Shown here: positions 1 to 7,283 of the stretch, piece after piece
How positions within the stretch are numbered: the stretch's first letter is position 1
Layout: each line of letters opens with the position of its first letter
NCBI GenBank assembly: GCA_045541305.1
Contig: JAZQIV010000117.1
Span: 1-12,423 of the forward strand
Source of the DNA: RGIG3009 sp045541305
GTDB taxonomy: Bacteria > Bacillota > Clostridia > Oscillospirales > Acutalibacteraceae
Direction of reading: 5' to 3'
Length of the DNA stretch: 12,423 nt
The notes under the pieces: generated by a model
The model's database searches: none
What the model saw: the letters and a program-made list of their open reading frames with translations, nothing else
What the model was told of the DNA's origin: nothing
Translations under genes and position numbers: made by a program

Positions 1-461
1 CCGCCCTCGCCGAACTGCACGTTGGAGTGCGGGTCCAGCACGCCGAGGGCGCGGAAGCGTTCCACGGTTTCGCGGCGCTGCTCCACGGGTTCCCCGCGTT
101 CCAGCAACAGCGGGCACAAGCCTGCCTTGGCAAGGGTAAGTGCCGCAAACAGACCCGCGGGGCCCGTGCCGACCACAATGGGACGGTGCGGCGGTTTTTC
201 GGACGGGGCGACCTGCCACACGGTGGGCGTGATCGCCGATACGGCGGGCAGGGATAAAAACCGCGATTCATCAATGGATAACGTGACCGCGGCGGTGATT
301 TGAAACACGATGGCTGCTTTGCGCCGCGCATCCACCGAGCGTTTATACAAGGAGCATGCCGCGATATCGCGTTCACGGACAGACAGCTTTTCCGCTACGG
401 CGCGGCGCAGGTCCTGCTCGGTATACGAAAGCGGGAGCGAAAGACCGCTGACACGAATCAT
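1..461 (-). CDS. FAD-dependent dehydrogenase (COG2509 type), 3' part missing
   Basis: The first 153 residues are visible; the C-terminal part lies beyond the left edge. Seen: a roughly 90-residue N-terminal region, then a dinucleotide-binding motif VVGTGPAGLFAALTLAKAG (residues 96-114) followed by an acidic strand end LLLERG (118-123), the usual Rossmann FAD-binding start. The visible part ends in NVQFGEG (147-153). This layout, an N-terminal domain before the GxGPAG motif and then NVQFGEG, is that of the uncharacterised FAD-dependent dehydrogenases of COG2509, cytoplasmic proteins of unknown substrate and typically 450-550 residues. The start ATG (461-459) overlaps the TGA stop of the upstream oxidoreductase gene as ATGA, so the two are probably translationally coupled and co-transcribed from the promoter at 1699-1727. 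The substrate cannot be inferred. Confidence 0.85.
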   Translation of the reverse strand, partial: MIRVSGLSLPLSYTEQDLRRAVAEKLSVRERDIAACSLYKRSVDARRKAAIVFQITAAVTLSIDESRFLSLPAVSAITPTVWQVAPSEKPPHRPIVVGTGPAGLFAALTLAKAGLCPLLLERGEPVEQRRETVERFRALGVLDPHSNVQFGEG

Positions 462-1675
462 GTGCCGATCACCGCCTGTGCCGCCGCATAGGCCGAGGCC
501 CACGCCCATTGCAGATTGTAGCCGCCGCAATCGCCATCGACATCCACAACTTCGCCGATGAGATACAGGTGCTCTACCAACCGCGATTGCAGGGTGACGG
601 GGTCGATATCCGCCGTGGCGATGCCGCCTGCGGTGACCTGCGCGCCGCCGAAGCCCTGCGTGCCGTGCACTGTGACGGGGAATTGCTTGATAAGCTGCGA
701 AAGACGGGCGGTATCCGTGACGGGGTCGGAAAGCGACAAGCCCGCGGCACGGCACACCGTTTGACCGATGCGTTTATGCAAAAGACCCGTTAAGAAATGC
801 TCGGCAGAGCGCGCGGGACGGCGGGAAAGCTCCGCCTGCAATTCTTCCGCGGTAAACGAGGGGAGCAGATCGATCGTGGCAGTCATTACGCCGCGTTTGT
901 GGCGCTCCCAATCCCCCACCATGCGCGAAATTTGCATGACGGCGGGACCCGAAAGACCGTATTCCGTGAACAGCAATTCGCCCGTGTGGGAGCAAAGCGG
1001 TTTATTATCCAGCCAAAACGTGACGGTAGCATCGGTGCGCAGGCCTTTCATCGCTTTTATGTAAGTGACGTCGGTTTTCACCTGCACGATGGACGGAAAC
1101 AGCGGTGTTTTGCGATGACCGAGTGCCGTGAGGAGGGTATACCCCTCCGCCGAGCCGCCGAGTGACGGTGCCGCGGCGCCGCCCGTGCACACGATGACGT
1201 GGCGGGCGGAAACGGTTTCAGCGGCGGTGTGAACGGTAAAGCCGTTTTTTGAGGGGGTAATGGCGGTGACCGCCGTGTCGCACCGTTCGGTGACACCGAG
1301 GGAGGACAACTCCAAACGCATACAATCCAGCACCGCCGCCGCTTGTTCGCACAACGGGTATTCGCGCCCTGCTTCACGCGGGGCGCACACGATACCGATG
1401 GATTTGAAAAAGTCAAGGCAGGCCGACGGTGGGAACGCCGCCAGCGCGGGCGCGCAAAAGCGCGCCGCGTCTTCGCCGTGGTAGTGTGTCGGATCGGCGT
1501 GACGGTTGGTGATGTTGCACGTACCGTTGCCCGTGGCGAGCAGCTTTTTGCCCACGCGCGGCGCTTTTTCGAGCAGTAAAACCTGCTCCCCGCCCAAGCC
1601 GCGGGCGCAGAAGATCGCTGCCGCCAAGCCGGCCGCGCCGCCACCTACGATCACGGTATGCCATCCAGTTGCCAT
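458..1675 (-). CDS. HI0933/BaiN-family NAD(P)/FAD-dependent oxidoreductase
   Basis: A 405-residue protein of the HI0933-like flavoprotein family, annotated variously as aminoacetone oxidase family or BaiN-like. Seen: N-terminal FAD motif VIVGGGAAGLAAAIF (residues 8-22), the family block GKKLLATGNGTCNITN (42-57), ATGGAA-type middle motif CTGGAAAPSLGGSAEGY (163-179), GELLFTEYGLSGPAVMQIS (232-250) and the C-terminal FAD-closing block GEVVDVDGDCGGYNLQWAWA (374-393). Length matches the family (about 400-420). A GTG three codons upstream is in frame, but the Shine-Dalgarno AGGAGG (1689-1684) runs into it; the ATG at 1675 has an 8-base spacing and is preferred. It is the first gene of a leftward pair with the COG2509 gene. 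The family fold is certain; the substrate is not. BaiN bile-acid reductase activity is known for one member and should not be assumed here. Confidence 0.92.
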   Translation of the reverse strand: MATGWHTVIVGGGAAGLAAAIFCARGLGGEQVLLLEKAPRVGKKLLATGNGTCNITNRHADPTHYHGEDAARFCAPALAAFPPSACLDFFKSIGIVCAPREAGREYPLCEQAAAVLDCMRLELSSLGVTERCDTAVTAITPSKNGFTVHTAAETVSARHVIVCTGGAAAPSLGGSAEGYTLLTALGHRKTPLFPSIVQVKTDVTYIKAMKGLRTDATVTFWLDNKPLCSHTGELLFTEYGLSGPAVMQISRMVGDWERHKRGVMTATIDLLPSFTAEELQAELSRRPARSAEHFLTGLLHKRIGQTVCRAAGLSLSDPVTDTARLSQLIKQFPVTVHGTQGFGGAQVTAGGIATADIDPVTLQSRLVEHLYLIGEVVDVDGDCGGYNLQWAWASAYAAAQAVIGT

Positions 1676-1683
1676 ATCCGACA

Positions 1684-1689
1684 CCTCCT
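1684..1689 (-). promoter_or_regulatory. RBS AGGAGG that decides the start of the HI0933-like gene
   Basis: AGGAGG on the minus strand, 8 bases before ATG 1675. The alternative in-frame GTG at 1684-1682 shares its first base with the last G of this site, so it cannot use it. Confidence 0.85.
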
Positions 1690-1698
1690 TTGTTACCG

Positions 1699-1727
1699 AT
1701 TATACCGATTTTTTCCGTTTCCGTCAA
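1699..1727 (-). promoter_or_regulatory. Sigma-A promoter for the two FAD oxidoreductase genes
   Basis: Minus strand: -35 TTGACG (1727-1722), 17-base spacer, -10 TATAAT (1704-1699). Expected transcription start is about 1692, giving a leader of only about 17 bases that consists almost entirely of the ribosome binding site region. Confidence 0.85.
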
Positions 1728-1753
1728 GATTCTGAAAGAATGTAAAATTTTTC

Positions 1754-1782
1754 TTGACAACTGTGAAGTATAGGTGTATACT
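1754..1782 (+). promoter_or_regulatory. Sigma-A promoter of the GlmU-like/glmM operon
   Basis: -35 TTGACA (1754-1759, perfect consensus), 17-base spacer, -10 TATACT (1777-1782). The expected start is near 1789, leaving a leader of about 98 bases before ATG 1887. An inverted repeat AGTATA-GGTG-TATACT (1767-1782) covers the spacer end and the whole -10 box, which could serve as an operator. The leader can form a weak 9-bp hairpin with two G-U pairs (1805-1813 with 1822-1830), but I recognise no riboswitch or ribozyme in it. Confidence 0.85.
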
Positions 1783-1886
1783 GCGTCATGTTGTTTGCAA
1801 TTTCGGACAGGAAACTTGTACTTTTTGTCCTTTGGAATGAGAAACGGGAAAGTAACATACACTATGCGAGATAAGGAGTGATCGAG

Positions 1887-2552
1887 ATGGTGTATACCAA
1901 CGAATTGTTTGATCTTTCAAAAAGTTTGGCGGGCGGGTGTTTGTCGTTGCACGCGCACCCTTGGGAGGCGCTTCCCAAAATCGGTGAATACATTCGGCAG
2001 CTTGCCAAAACGTTGCCGGACGAGTTGTTTGAAGCAAAAGGTGACGAGATCTGGATTGCCAAATCGGCAAAGATTTACCCGAACACGGTGATCATCGGCC
2101 CTTGTATCATCGATGAGGGGGCCGAGGTGCGCCCGGGCGCGTTCATCCGCGGGAACGTGTTGGTTGGCAAGCAGGCGGTGGTGGGCAATTCCACCGAGCT
2201 GAAAAACGTGATCCTGTTTGACAAGGTGCAGGTTCCGCATTACAACTACGTGGGCGATTCCGTTTTGGGGCACGGGGCACACATGGGTGCCGGTGCGATC
2301 ACGTCCAACGTGAAAGGAAACAAAACGAAGGTGGTCATCAAATGCGGTGATGAAACGTGTGCGACGGGGCTGAAAAAGTGCGGCGCGATGCTGGGCGATT
2401 TCGCCGAGATCGGGTGCGGGTGTGTGCTGAATCCCGGCACGGTGATCGGCAAGGATACGCAGGTGTATCCCCTGTCTTCGGTGCGGGGTGTGATTCCCGC
2501 GCGGCATATTTACAAAGCGGCAGACGATATTGTGGAGAAACGGAGTGAGTGA
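1887..2552 (+). CDS. GlmU-like left-handed beta-helix acetyltransferase (acetyltransferase part only)
   Basis: A 221-residue protein. Seen: a 55-residue N-terminal segment, then hexapeptide repeats from about residue 57 to 200 (for example VRPGAFIRGNVLVG, 81-94). The block ELKNVILFDKVQVPHYNYVG (104-123) followed by GAGAITSNVKGNKT (134-147) closely resembles the GlmU acetyltransferase domain; His118 and Tyr121 sit where that family has its catalytic His and substrate-binding Tyr, and Arg82 and Lys106 match other active-site positions. The N-terminal uridylyltransferase domain of full GlmU (about 456 residues), with its sugar nucleotidyltransferase motif, is absent. Inference: acetylation of glucosamine-1-phosphate made by GlmM, the next gene, whose start is 2 bases past this stop. 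A structural or different acyltransferase role remains possible. The start ATG has AAGGAG (1873-1878) 8 bases upstream; the in-frame GTG at 1878 overlaps that site and is rejected. Confidence 0.82.
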   Translation: MVYTNELFDLSKSLAGGCLSLHAHPWEALPKIGEYIRQLAKTLPDELFEAKGDEIWIAKSAKIYPNTVIIGPCIIDEGAEVRPGAFIRGNVLVGKQAVVGNSTELKNVILFDKVQVPHYNYVGDSVLGHGAHMGAGAITSNVKGNKTKVVIKCGDETCATGLKKCGAMLGDFAEIGCGCVLNPGTVIGKDTQVYPLSSVRGVIPARHIYKAADDIVEKRSE

Positions 2553-2554
2553 AC

Positions 2555-3904
2555 ATGGGACGGTTATTCGGAACGGACGGTGTGCGCGGCATTGCGAACA
2601 CGGAGCTGACGTGTGAGCTGGCGTTTGGGATCGGCAAAGCGGCGGCGCTGGTGCTCACCAAGGGTGGGCGGCGGCGACCTGTGGTGCTGATCGGTTCGGA
2701 CACGCGCGCTTCTTCGGATATGCTGGATGCGGCGCTGACGGCAGGGTTGTGTGCCGTGGGCGCCGACGTGATTCGTCTGGGGGTCATTCCCACGCCCGCA
2801 GTGGCGTTTTTGGTGGGAAAATACAAAGCGGATGCGGGTATTATGATCTCGGCATCGCACAACCCTGCGGAATACAACGGCATCAAGCTGTTTTCGGGCG
2901 ACGGATACAAGCTGCCGGATGCGCTGGAGGAGGAGATCGAGCAGATCGTGTTAGACGGGCCCGGCGAATTCCCCTCCCCCATTGGCGGCGAGATCGGACG
3001 GGTGAGCGAGGCGCAAAACGCGGCGAAGGATTATATCGATCATCTGAAAAGCACGGTGTTGTATGCGCTGGACGGCATGCGCATTGCGGTAGATTGTGCC
3101 AACGGTGCGTCCTCCGTAACAGCGCCGCGATTGTTTGAGGAATTACACGCCGAAGCCGCCATTTTATCACACGAGCCGGACGGGGTGAACATCAACCGCG
3201 ATTGCGGATCGACGCATTTAGAGGCGCTGTCGCGGTACGTGGTGGAGCACGGATTGGATCTGGGGGTCGCGTTTGACGGTGATGCCGACCGTTGCTTGTG
3301 TGTGGATGAGAACGGCGAAGAGGTGGACGGCGACCAGATCATGGCGATCTGTGCCATTGACATGAAAGAGCGCGGAAAGCTGGCACACGATACCGTGGTG
3401 GGAACCGTGATGACCAACTTCGGGTTCACGAAGTTCTGCAAGGAAAACGAATTACAGTATATTGCCACCAAGGTAGGCGATCGGTACGTGCTGGAGGAAT
3501 TGCTGCTGGGCGATTTTTCGTTTGGCGGTGAGCAATCGGGACACATTATTTTCCGCGATTTTGCCACCACGGGTGACGGACAGCTGACGGCGATTCAATT
3601 GTTATCCTACCTCAAGCGCAGCGGGGCAAAGTTATCGGAGCTGAAATCCATTATGACCAAATACCCACAGCTGACCATCAATCTAACCGTTTCAGCAGAG
3701 GGAAAGGTGAAGTTTTATACCAACAGCGCCATCAAAAAAGCGATGGCGGCCGCCAAAAAGGCGTTGGACGGGACGGGACGTATTGTGGTGCGTCCCTCCG
3801 GCACGGAGCCGCTCATTCGCGTGATGGCGGAGGGCGACGATTCCGCCCTGGTGAAAGAGCAGGCGGAAGCGGTGGCTTCGGTCATCCGCGAGCAGTTACA
3901 ATAA
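2555..3904 (+). CDS. glmM: Phosphoglucosamine mutase GlmM
   Basis: Converts glucosamine-6-phosphate to glucosamine-1-phosphate in the cytoplasm, the step before GlmU in UDP-N-acetylglucosamine synthesis for peptidoglycan. The 449-residue length is normal for the family (about 445-450). Seen: GRLFGTDGVRG at the N-terminus (2-12), the phosphoserine loop ISASHNPAEYNG (98-109) with catalytic Ser101, the magnesium-binding loop DGDADR (241-246), the sugar-binding GEQSGH (325-330) and the C-terminal phosphate-binding loop RPSGTEPLIRV (413-423). All four active-site loops of the alpha-D-phosphohexomutase family are intact, and the SASHNP/GEQSGH pattern favours GlmM over other phosphomannomutases. The start ATG lies 9 bases after GGAG (2542-2545); an in-frame GTG at 2549, overlapping the upstream stop, is too close to it. 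Second gene of the operon with the GlmU-like acetyltransferase. Confidence 0.97.
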   Translation: MGRLFGTDGVRGIANTELTCELAFGIGKAAALVLTKGGRRRPVVLIGSDTRASSDMLDAALTAGLCAVGADVIRLGVIPTPAVAFLVGKYKADAGIMISASHNPAEYNGIKLFSGDGYKLPDALEEEIEQIVLDGPGEFPSPIGGEIGRVSEAQNAAKDYIDHLKSTVLYALDGMRIAVDCANGASSVTAPRLFEELHAEAAILSHEPDGVNINRDCGSTHLEALSRYVVEHGLDLGVAFDGDADRCLCVDENGEEVDGDQIMAICAIDMKERGKLAHDTVVGTVMTNFGFTKFCKENELQYIATKVGDRYVLEELLLGDFSFGGEQSGHIIFRDFATTGDGQLTAIQLLSYLKRSGAKLSELKSIMTKYPQLTINLTVSAEGKVKFYTNSAIKKAMAAAKKALDGTGRIVVRPSGTEPLIRVMAEGDDSALVKEQAEAVASVIREQLQ

Positions 3905-3907
3905 AAG

Positions 3908-3946
3908 ACGCGCGGTCTGTACGAACAGACCGCGCGTTCTATTTTA
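3908..3946. terminator. Bidirectional hairpin terminator between glmM and the U32 gene
   Basis: A perfect 13-bp stem ACGCGCGGTCTGT (3908-3920) with its complement (3925-3937), loop ACGA, followed by a T-rich run on the plus strand (3938-3945). On the minus strand the hairpin is followed by CTTTTAT, so it can stop transcription from both sides. It lies 3 bases past the glmM stop and overlaps nothing but the T-run with the U32 stop codon (3944-3946). Confidence 0.9.
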
Positions 3947-5968
3947 TAACACGCCGCGTTTATATAACCCGCGGGTAAAACCGGACGGCGGTTTGCCGCC
4001 GCGGCGGTATTGCTCCAGCACGCGGGATACGCGGGCGGGGGCTTCGTCGGTGAAGTGCAGATACAAAAAGTCGTGTGACGGCAGCTGCGGGAGCATATCC
4101 GCCAAATACAGCGGCACGCTGTTCAGAAGCTCGCTGCACTCCCCTGCGCACCGCACGGGGAATGCCGTATCACGCCGATCGGTGAGCGTGTGGCTGCCGC
4201 CGCAACCAAGACAACCGACCGAAGCGGAAATGGGACAAGCGCGCAGCAGCATGAGAGGTTGTCGACCATACGCGAACAGGCCGACACAGCCTTTGTTTTC
4301 GGTAAAGCGCATTTGAGGAAACGTGAGTTCAAACGAGGCGATCGCCGCCACGGCGCCGTCTTCCGCAAGGGCAGACAAGGTATCGCTGTTGGTCATGTGC
4401 AAAAAGGCGCCGGCTACCGGTTTCAGCCCTGCCGCCGTGGCAAGCGGAATGGCGCCGATGGTGTTGCACAATGCAAACTCCGCTCCGTCGGCGGCGGCAC
4501 GCTCCAATTGTTTTTGGATAAAGGGTTCCTTGCCGAACATACCGCGCGGGATCTCCACACCCCATTGCTTGACAGCGGGACGTTTGCCGAGCGGCACGAT
4601 CCACACATCCGCATTGGCATCTCCTCGAATTTGCTCTAAGGATTCCACACGTGCGACGAGTCCGTTGAGCGTGCCGTCCGGTAAGGAAACGGCAGGCAAT
4701 TCCGTTTCTGCATACGCGTGCGGAACGGGGGTGCTGCGCAAACGGAGCAATTCTTCCAGCGCGCGGCGGCGCAGGGCATTCACCGAGGATAGCGGGACCG
4801 CTGCAGCTTCGGCGGTGGCCGTGGCCGCAAACGGCGTGCCGCCCGTTTTTTGCAATTGGGCAACGAGGCGATCTTCGGGCAAGGGGTTTTCCAAACGCGG
4901 GGCTTCCCCATCACTCACGGTGACGGTGTGGCCCTCGGCATCGGTGGCGGTGAGAGTGAGCGGATCGGCGGTGAGCTGCAGCGTGACCGCCACGCTTTGC
5001 CGTTCGGCGCGGTAGAGATGCGACAACCGATTGAGCACCGCGGGCGAGGCAATATCCTCCGCACGGCGCATGCCAAACATATCACTATCCCGCACGCCCG
5101 TGAAATACCCATCGGTAAAGCCGGTGCGGGAGAAAACGGCGCGCAGGTCGTCCATCACCTGCGGGTCGGGGCGTTTTTGATCCAGTAGGTCGCGCAGCAC
5201 CGCCGTGGCGGCGGCGACGTATTCGGGACGTTTCATGCGCCCTTCGATTTTTAAGGATGCCACACCCATGGACACAAGCTCCGGGATGTGATCGTACAGC
5301 GAATTATCTTTTAAGCTGAGGGCGGTTTCATCGGGTGCGGGATGCCCCTCCGCCGAAAACGGCAGGCGGCACGGCTGTGCACACAAGCCACGGTTGCCGC
5401 TGCGACCGCCGAGCATGGCGGAAAGCTCGCATTGGCCGGAAACCGACATACACAAAGCGCCATGCACAAACACTTCCAGCTCACAGCCGAGGTTTGCACA
5501 CGCGGCAATTTCGGTTTTGGTCATTTCACGGGCGAGCACCACGCGGGAAAAGCCGAGATCGCGCAGTTGCTTAACACCCGCCGGGGTGTGGCACGTCATT
5601 TGGGTGGAGGCGTGCAGCGGCATGGTGGGAGCAGCGGCATGAATACGGCGCGCGAGGCCCCGATCCTGCAAAATGAGCGCATCTGCGCCGCACTCGCACG
5701 CGGCTTCGGCCACTTTTAAGGCTTCGGGCAGCTCGCGATCCAGTACCAAGGTGTTGAGCGTGACGTACACCTTGACACCGCGTGCATGACAAAAAGCCAC
5801 CGCCTCCATGAGTGAGGGGGTGGCATCGGTATTGGGTTGGATGGAAAAATTCTGCGCGTGACGGCGGGCATTGAAGCCGCCCACGCCCAGATAGACCGCA
5901 TCCGCGCCGGCGCGGACCGCAGCCACCATGGATTCCCAAGAACCGGCAGGGGCTAACAGTTCCGTCAT
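3944..5968 (-). CDS. Peptidase U32 family protein with DUF3656-like C-terminal half (RlhA-like)
   Basis: 674 residues. Seen: N-terminal MTELLAPAGSWESMVAAVRA with GADAVYLGVGGFNARRHAQN (21-40), a TIM-barrel-type U32 start; the U32 signature EVFVHGALCMSVSGQC (165-180); four cysteines at 173, 180, 196 and 200 that match the iron-sulfur ligands of this family; LKIEGRMKRPEYVA (239-252). The second half is typical of long U32 proteins and carries a further cysteine group (578, 586, 589, 607, 611) and ends FTRGLYKRGVL. Known members RlhA and TrhP hydroxylate a 23S rRNA cytidine and tRNA uridines with iron-sulfur and prephenate dependence; the length and C-terminal half favour the RlhA type. Protease activity is doubtful. 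The frame is open 42 codons further upstream, but that part lies over zapA; ATG 5968 comes one base after the zapA stop (TGATATG), implying coupling. Confidence 0.9.
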   Translation of the reverse strand: MTELLAPAGSWESMVAAVRAGADAVYLGVGGFNARRHAQNFSIQPNTDATPSLMEAVAFCHARGVKVYVTLNTLVLDRELPEALKVAEAACECGADALILQDRGLARRIHAAAPTMPLHASTQMTCHTPAGVKQLRDLGFSRVVLAREMTKTEIAACANLGCELEVFVHGALCMSVSGQCELSAMLGGRSGNRGLCAQPCRLPFSAEGHPAPDETALSLKDNSLYDHIPELVSMGVASLKIEGRMKRPEYVAAATAVLRDLLDQKRPDPQVMDDLRAVFSRTGFTDGYFTGVRDSDMFGMRRAEDIASPAVLNRLSHLYRAERQSVAVTLQLTADPLTLTATDAEGHTVTVSDGEAPRLENPLPEDRLVAQLQKTGGTPFAATATAEAAAVPLSSVNALRRRALEELLRLRSTPVPHAYAETELPAVSLPDGTLNGLVARVESLEQIRGDANADVWIVPLGKRPAVKQWGVEIPRGMFGKEPFIQKQLERAAADGAEFALCNTIGAIPLATAAGLKPVAGAFLHMTNSDTLSALAEDGAVAAIASFELTFPQMRFTENKGCVGLFAYGRQPLMLLRACPISASVGCLGCGGSHTLTDRRDTAFPVRCAGECSELLNSVPLYLADMLPQLPSHDFLYLHFTDEAPARVSRVLEQYRRGGKPPSGFTRGLYKRGVL

Positions 5969-5969
5969 A

Positions 5970-6272
5970 TCACGAATACAACCGACGCAGCGCTTCCATT
6001 TCGGCGCGCAGCGCTTTGTTTTCCTCCAAATAATCGGTGACCTGCGTGCGCAGGTTGTCGGTGGCGGCTTCGGCTTTGCGGGCGCGATCCGCATTGTTGA
6101 TCGCGGTGAGCACCGCCGCCATGTTCATGGACATGCGGGGATTTTCCTCCATGAGAGCGCGCATTTCGTGATCCACGGCGCGACCGAGCGCTTCCATGTA
6201 TTCCGTGGATTCATCCGACGACAAGACAAACTCCGCCCCGCCGATGGTGAGTTTTACGCGATTTCGTGCCAT
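5970..6272 (-). CDS. zapA: Cell division protein ZapA
   Basis: A 100-residue cytoplasmic protein. Seen: N-terminal KLTIGGAEFVLSSDESTEYM (7-26), matching the ZapA pattern of a short beta-hairpin (I-x-G-x-x-x-x-L-x-S-x-E), then helices with DHEMRALMEENPRMSMNMAA (34-53) and AAVLTAINNADRARKAE (52-68), followed by a predicted coiled coil to the C-terminus rich in Glu, Leu and Arg (70-98). ZapA dimers and tetramers bundle FtsZ filaments and help assemble the division ring. The start is set by AGGAG (6286-6282), 9 bases upstream. It is followed at once by the U32 gene, an association common in Clostridia. It has its own promoter inside the end of the araC gene (6304-6332), so it need not depend on the upstream sugar regulator. 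Confidence 0.9.
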   Translation of the reverse strand: MARNRVKLTIGGAEFVLSSDESTEYMEALGRAVDHEMRALMEENPRMSMNMAAVLTAINNADRARKAEAATDNLRTQVTDYLEENKALRAEMEALRRLYS

Positions 6273-6278
6273 GAACCA

Positions 6279-7211
6279 TCACTCCTGTTCTTTCTTTACA
6301 TTCAGTATATCAAATGCACCCGTAAAATGCAAGGGGATGACCGGCTTTTCCGCCGAGGATAATTGATATTGTTTGGGTGTGACGCCCTTGATACGTTTGA
6401 ACATGCGGATGAAATACGATTGATCGTTAAAACCGCAATCCATCGCAATTTCGGTGATGGGAGCGGTGGTGGAGGCCAGCTGTGCGGCGGCTTTTTCCAC
6501 GCGGTAGTGCAACAAATAATCGATGGGTGTTTGCTGGATGATCTCGCGGAATATGCGGCAAAAATAGTTACGGCTCATACCGGCAACGCGCGCCAGATCG
6601 TCCAGCGTGATGGGCGATGCGTATTCCTGCTCGATATATTCCAGCACGGTTTTGACCTGCTCCACGCGGTGGGAGCGGTGGGTGTGGGGATCCGCTTCGT
6701 GCAGGTCGGCTTCCAGAATGTATGCAAACAGATTGCACAAGCTGCCCAGCACCAGCAGCTCGTTATACACCACTCCTTGCGCGGTTTCGCGGCATCCGCT
6801 CATCAGCTGGGACACGATGCCGTACAGCTGCGGGTGCTGCTCCGCCCCGTAATACAGCTGCGGCAGCAGCCACGAGCGGTACAACGGGCGCAGGTACTGC
6901 TTGAAGCGCTCGGCGTTGCGGAACAGACCGTGCAGGTCAAACAAAAAGCATTCGTATTCGCAATCCTCCTGCGGGATGCAGCCGTGCAGCATGCTGTCGT
7001 GCCACAAGACGGTGTCCCCTGCGTGCGCAAGCACCGCCTGATCGTCCGCATACACGGTGCAGCTGCCGCGCACCACGCGCAGCAGCTCCCATTCCTTGTG
7101 CCAATGAAACGGCATGACGTACCGCGGATGGTGCGCATCCACATAGTGGTATTCCGCCGGAAAATCCGGTGTGCCGTGCCGCAGGGTTTCGTGATAAATA
7201 AACGGATGCAT
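6279..7211 (-). CDS. AraC-family transcriptional regulator (cupin plus AraC DNA-binding domain)
   Basis: 310 residues. Seen: an N-terminal cupin-like sensor domain (about 20-95, with PFHWHKEWELLRVVRG at 34-49 and HAGDTVLWHDSMLHG at 63-77), a linker region, and a C-terminal AraC DNA-binding domain (about 185-283) with both helix-turn-helix units: LDDLARVAGMSRNYFCRIFR (203-222) and ITEIAMDCGFNDQSYFIRMF (252-271) ending GVTPKQYQ. Members typically sense sugars and activate catabolic genes. Divergent placement 119 bases from fucI suggests control of fucI and of itself. Residues 284-310 form a tail beyond the domain whose codons carry the zapA promoter. The start ATG has GGGAG (7224-7220) 8 bases upstream; an in-frame TTG five codons further up lies at that site and is rejected. 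The stop codon sits 6 bases before zapA. The ligand is unknown. Confidence 0.9.
   Translation of the reverse strand: MHPFIYHETLRHGTPDFPAEYHYVDAHHPRYVMPFHWHKEWELLRVVRGSCTVYADDQAVLAHAGDTVLWHDSMLHGCIPQEDCEYECFLFDLHGLFRNAERFKQYLRPLYRSWLLPQLYYGAEQHPQLYGIVSQLMSGCRETAQGVVYNELLVLGSLCNLFAYILEADLHEADPHTHRSHRVEQVKTVLEYIEQEYASPITLDDLARVAGMSRNYFCRIFREIIQQTPIDYLLHYRVEKAAAQLASTTAPITEIAMDCGFNDQSYFIRMFKRIKGVTPKQYQLSSAEKPVIPLHFTGAFDILNVKKEQE
6304..6332 (-). promoter_or_regulatory. zapA-U32 promoter embedded in the araC coding end
   Basis: Minus strand: -35 TTGCAT (6332-6327), 17-base spacer, -10 TATACT (6309-6304). The expected transcription start is near 6297, about 25 bases before zapA ATG 6272, with the zapA RBS in between. 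It falls in the last 18 codons of the AraC-family gene, in DNA much richer in A+T than the rest of that gene. Confidence 0.75.
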
Positions 7212-7253
7212 AGCGTTTGCTCCCAATATCGTAATATAGTCCTATTTTTATGC

Positions 7254-7283
7254 ATTATACTGCAAGAAATTCGGATTCGTCAA
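7254..7283 (-). promoter_or_regulatory. Promoter of the AraC-family regulator gene
   Basis: Minus strand: -35 TTGACG (7283-7278), 18-base spacer, -10 TATAAT (7259-7254). The expected start is near 7247, giving a leader of about 36 bases. One copy of the 9-mer RTTATACWG covers the -10 box, which would allow autoregulation. Confidence 0.8.

Noticed and set aside
1260..1684. Small plus-strand open frames opposite the HI0933-like gene
   Set aside because: They overlap conserved FAD-enzyme blocks on the minus strand, lack RBSs and show no recognisable protein pattern.
1917..2507. 196-codon minus-strand frame opposite the GlmU-like gene
   Set aside because: Shadow of the hexapeptide-repeat gene on the opposite strand, with a His- and Arg-rich translation and no known motif.
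5969..6094. 42-codon upstream extension of the U32 gene
   Set aside because: It overlaps zapA in another frame and its translation is low in family character. The family N-terminus MTELLAPAGS begins at ATG 5968, one base after the zapA stop.
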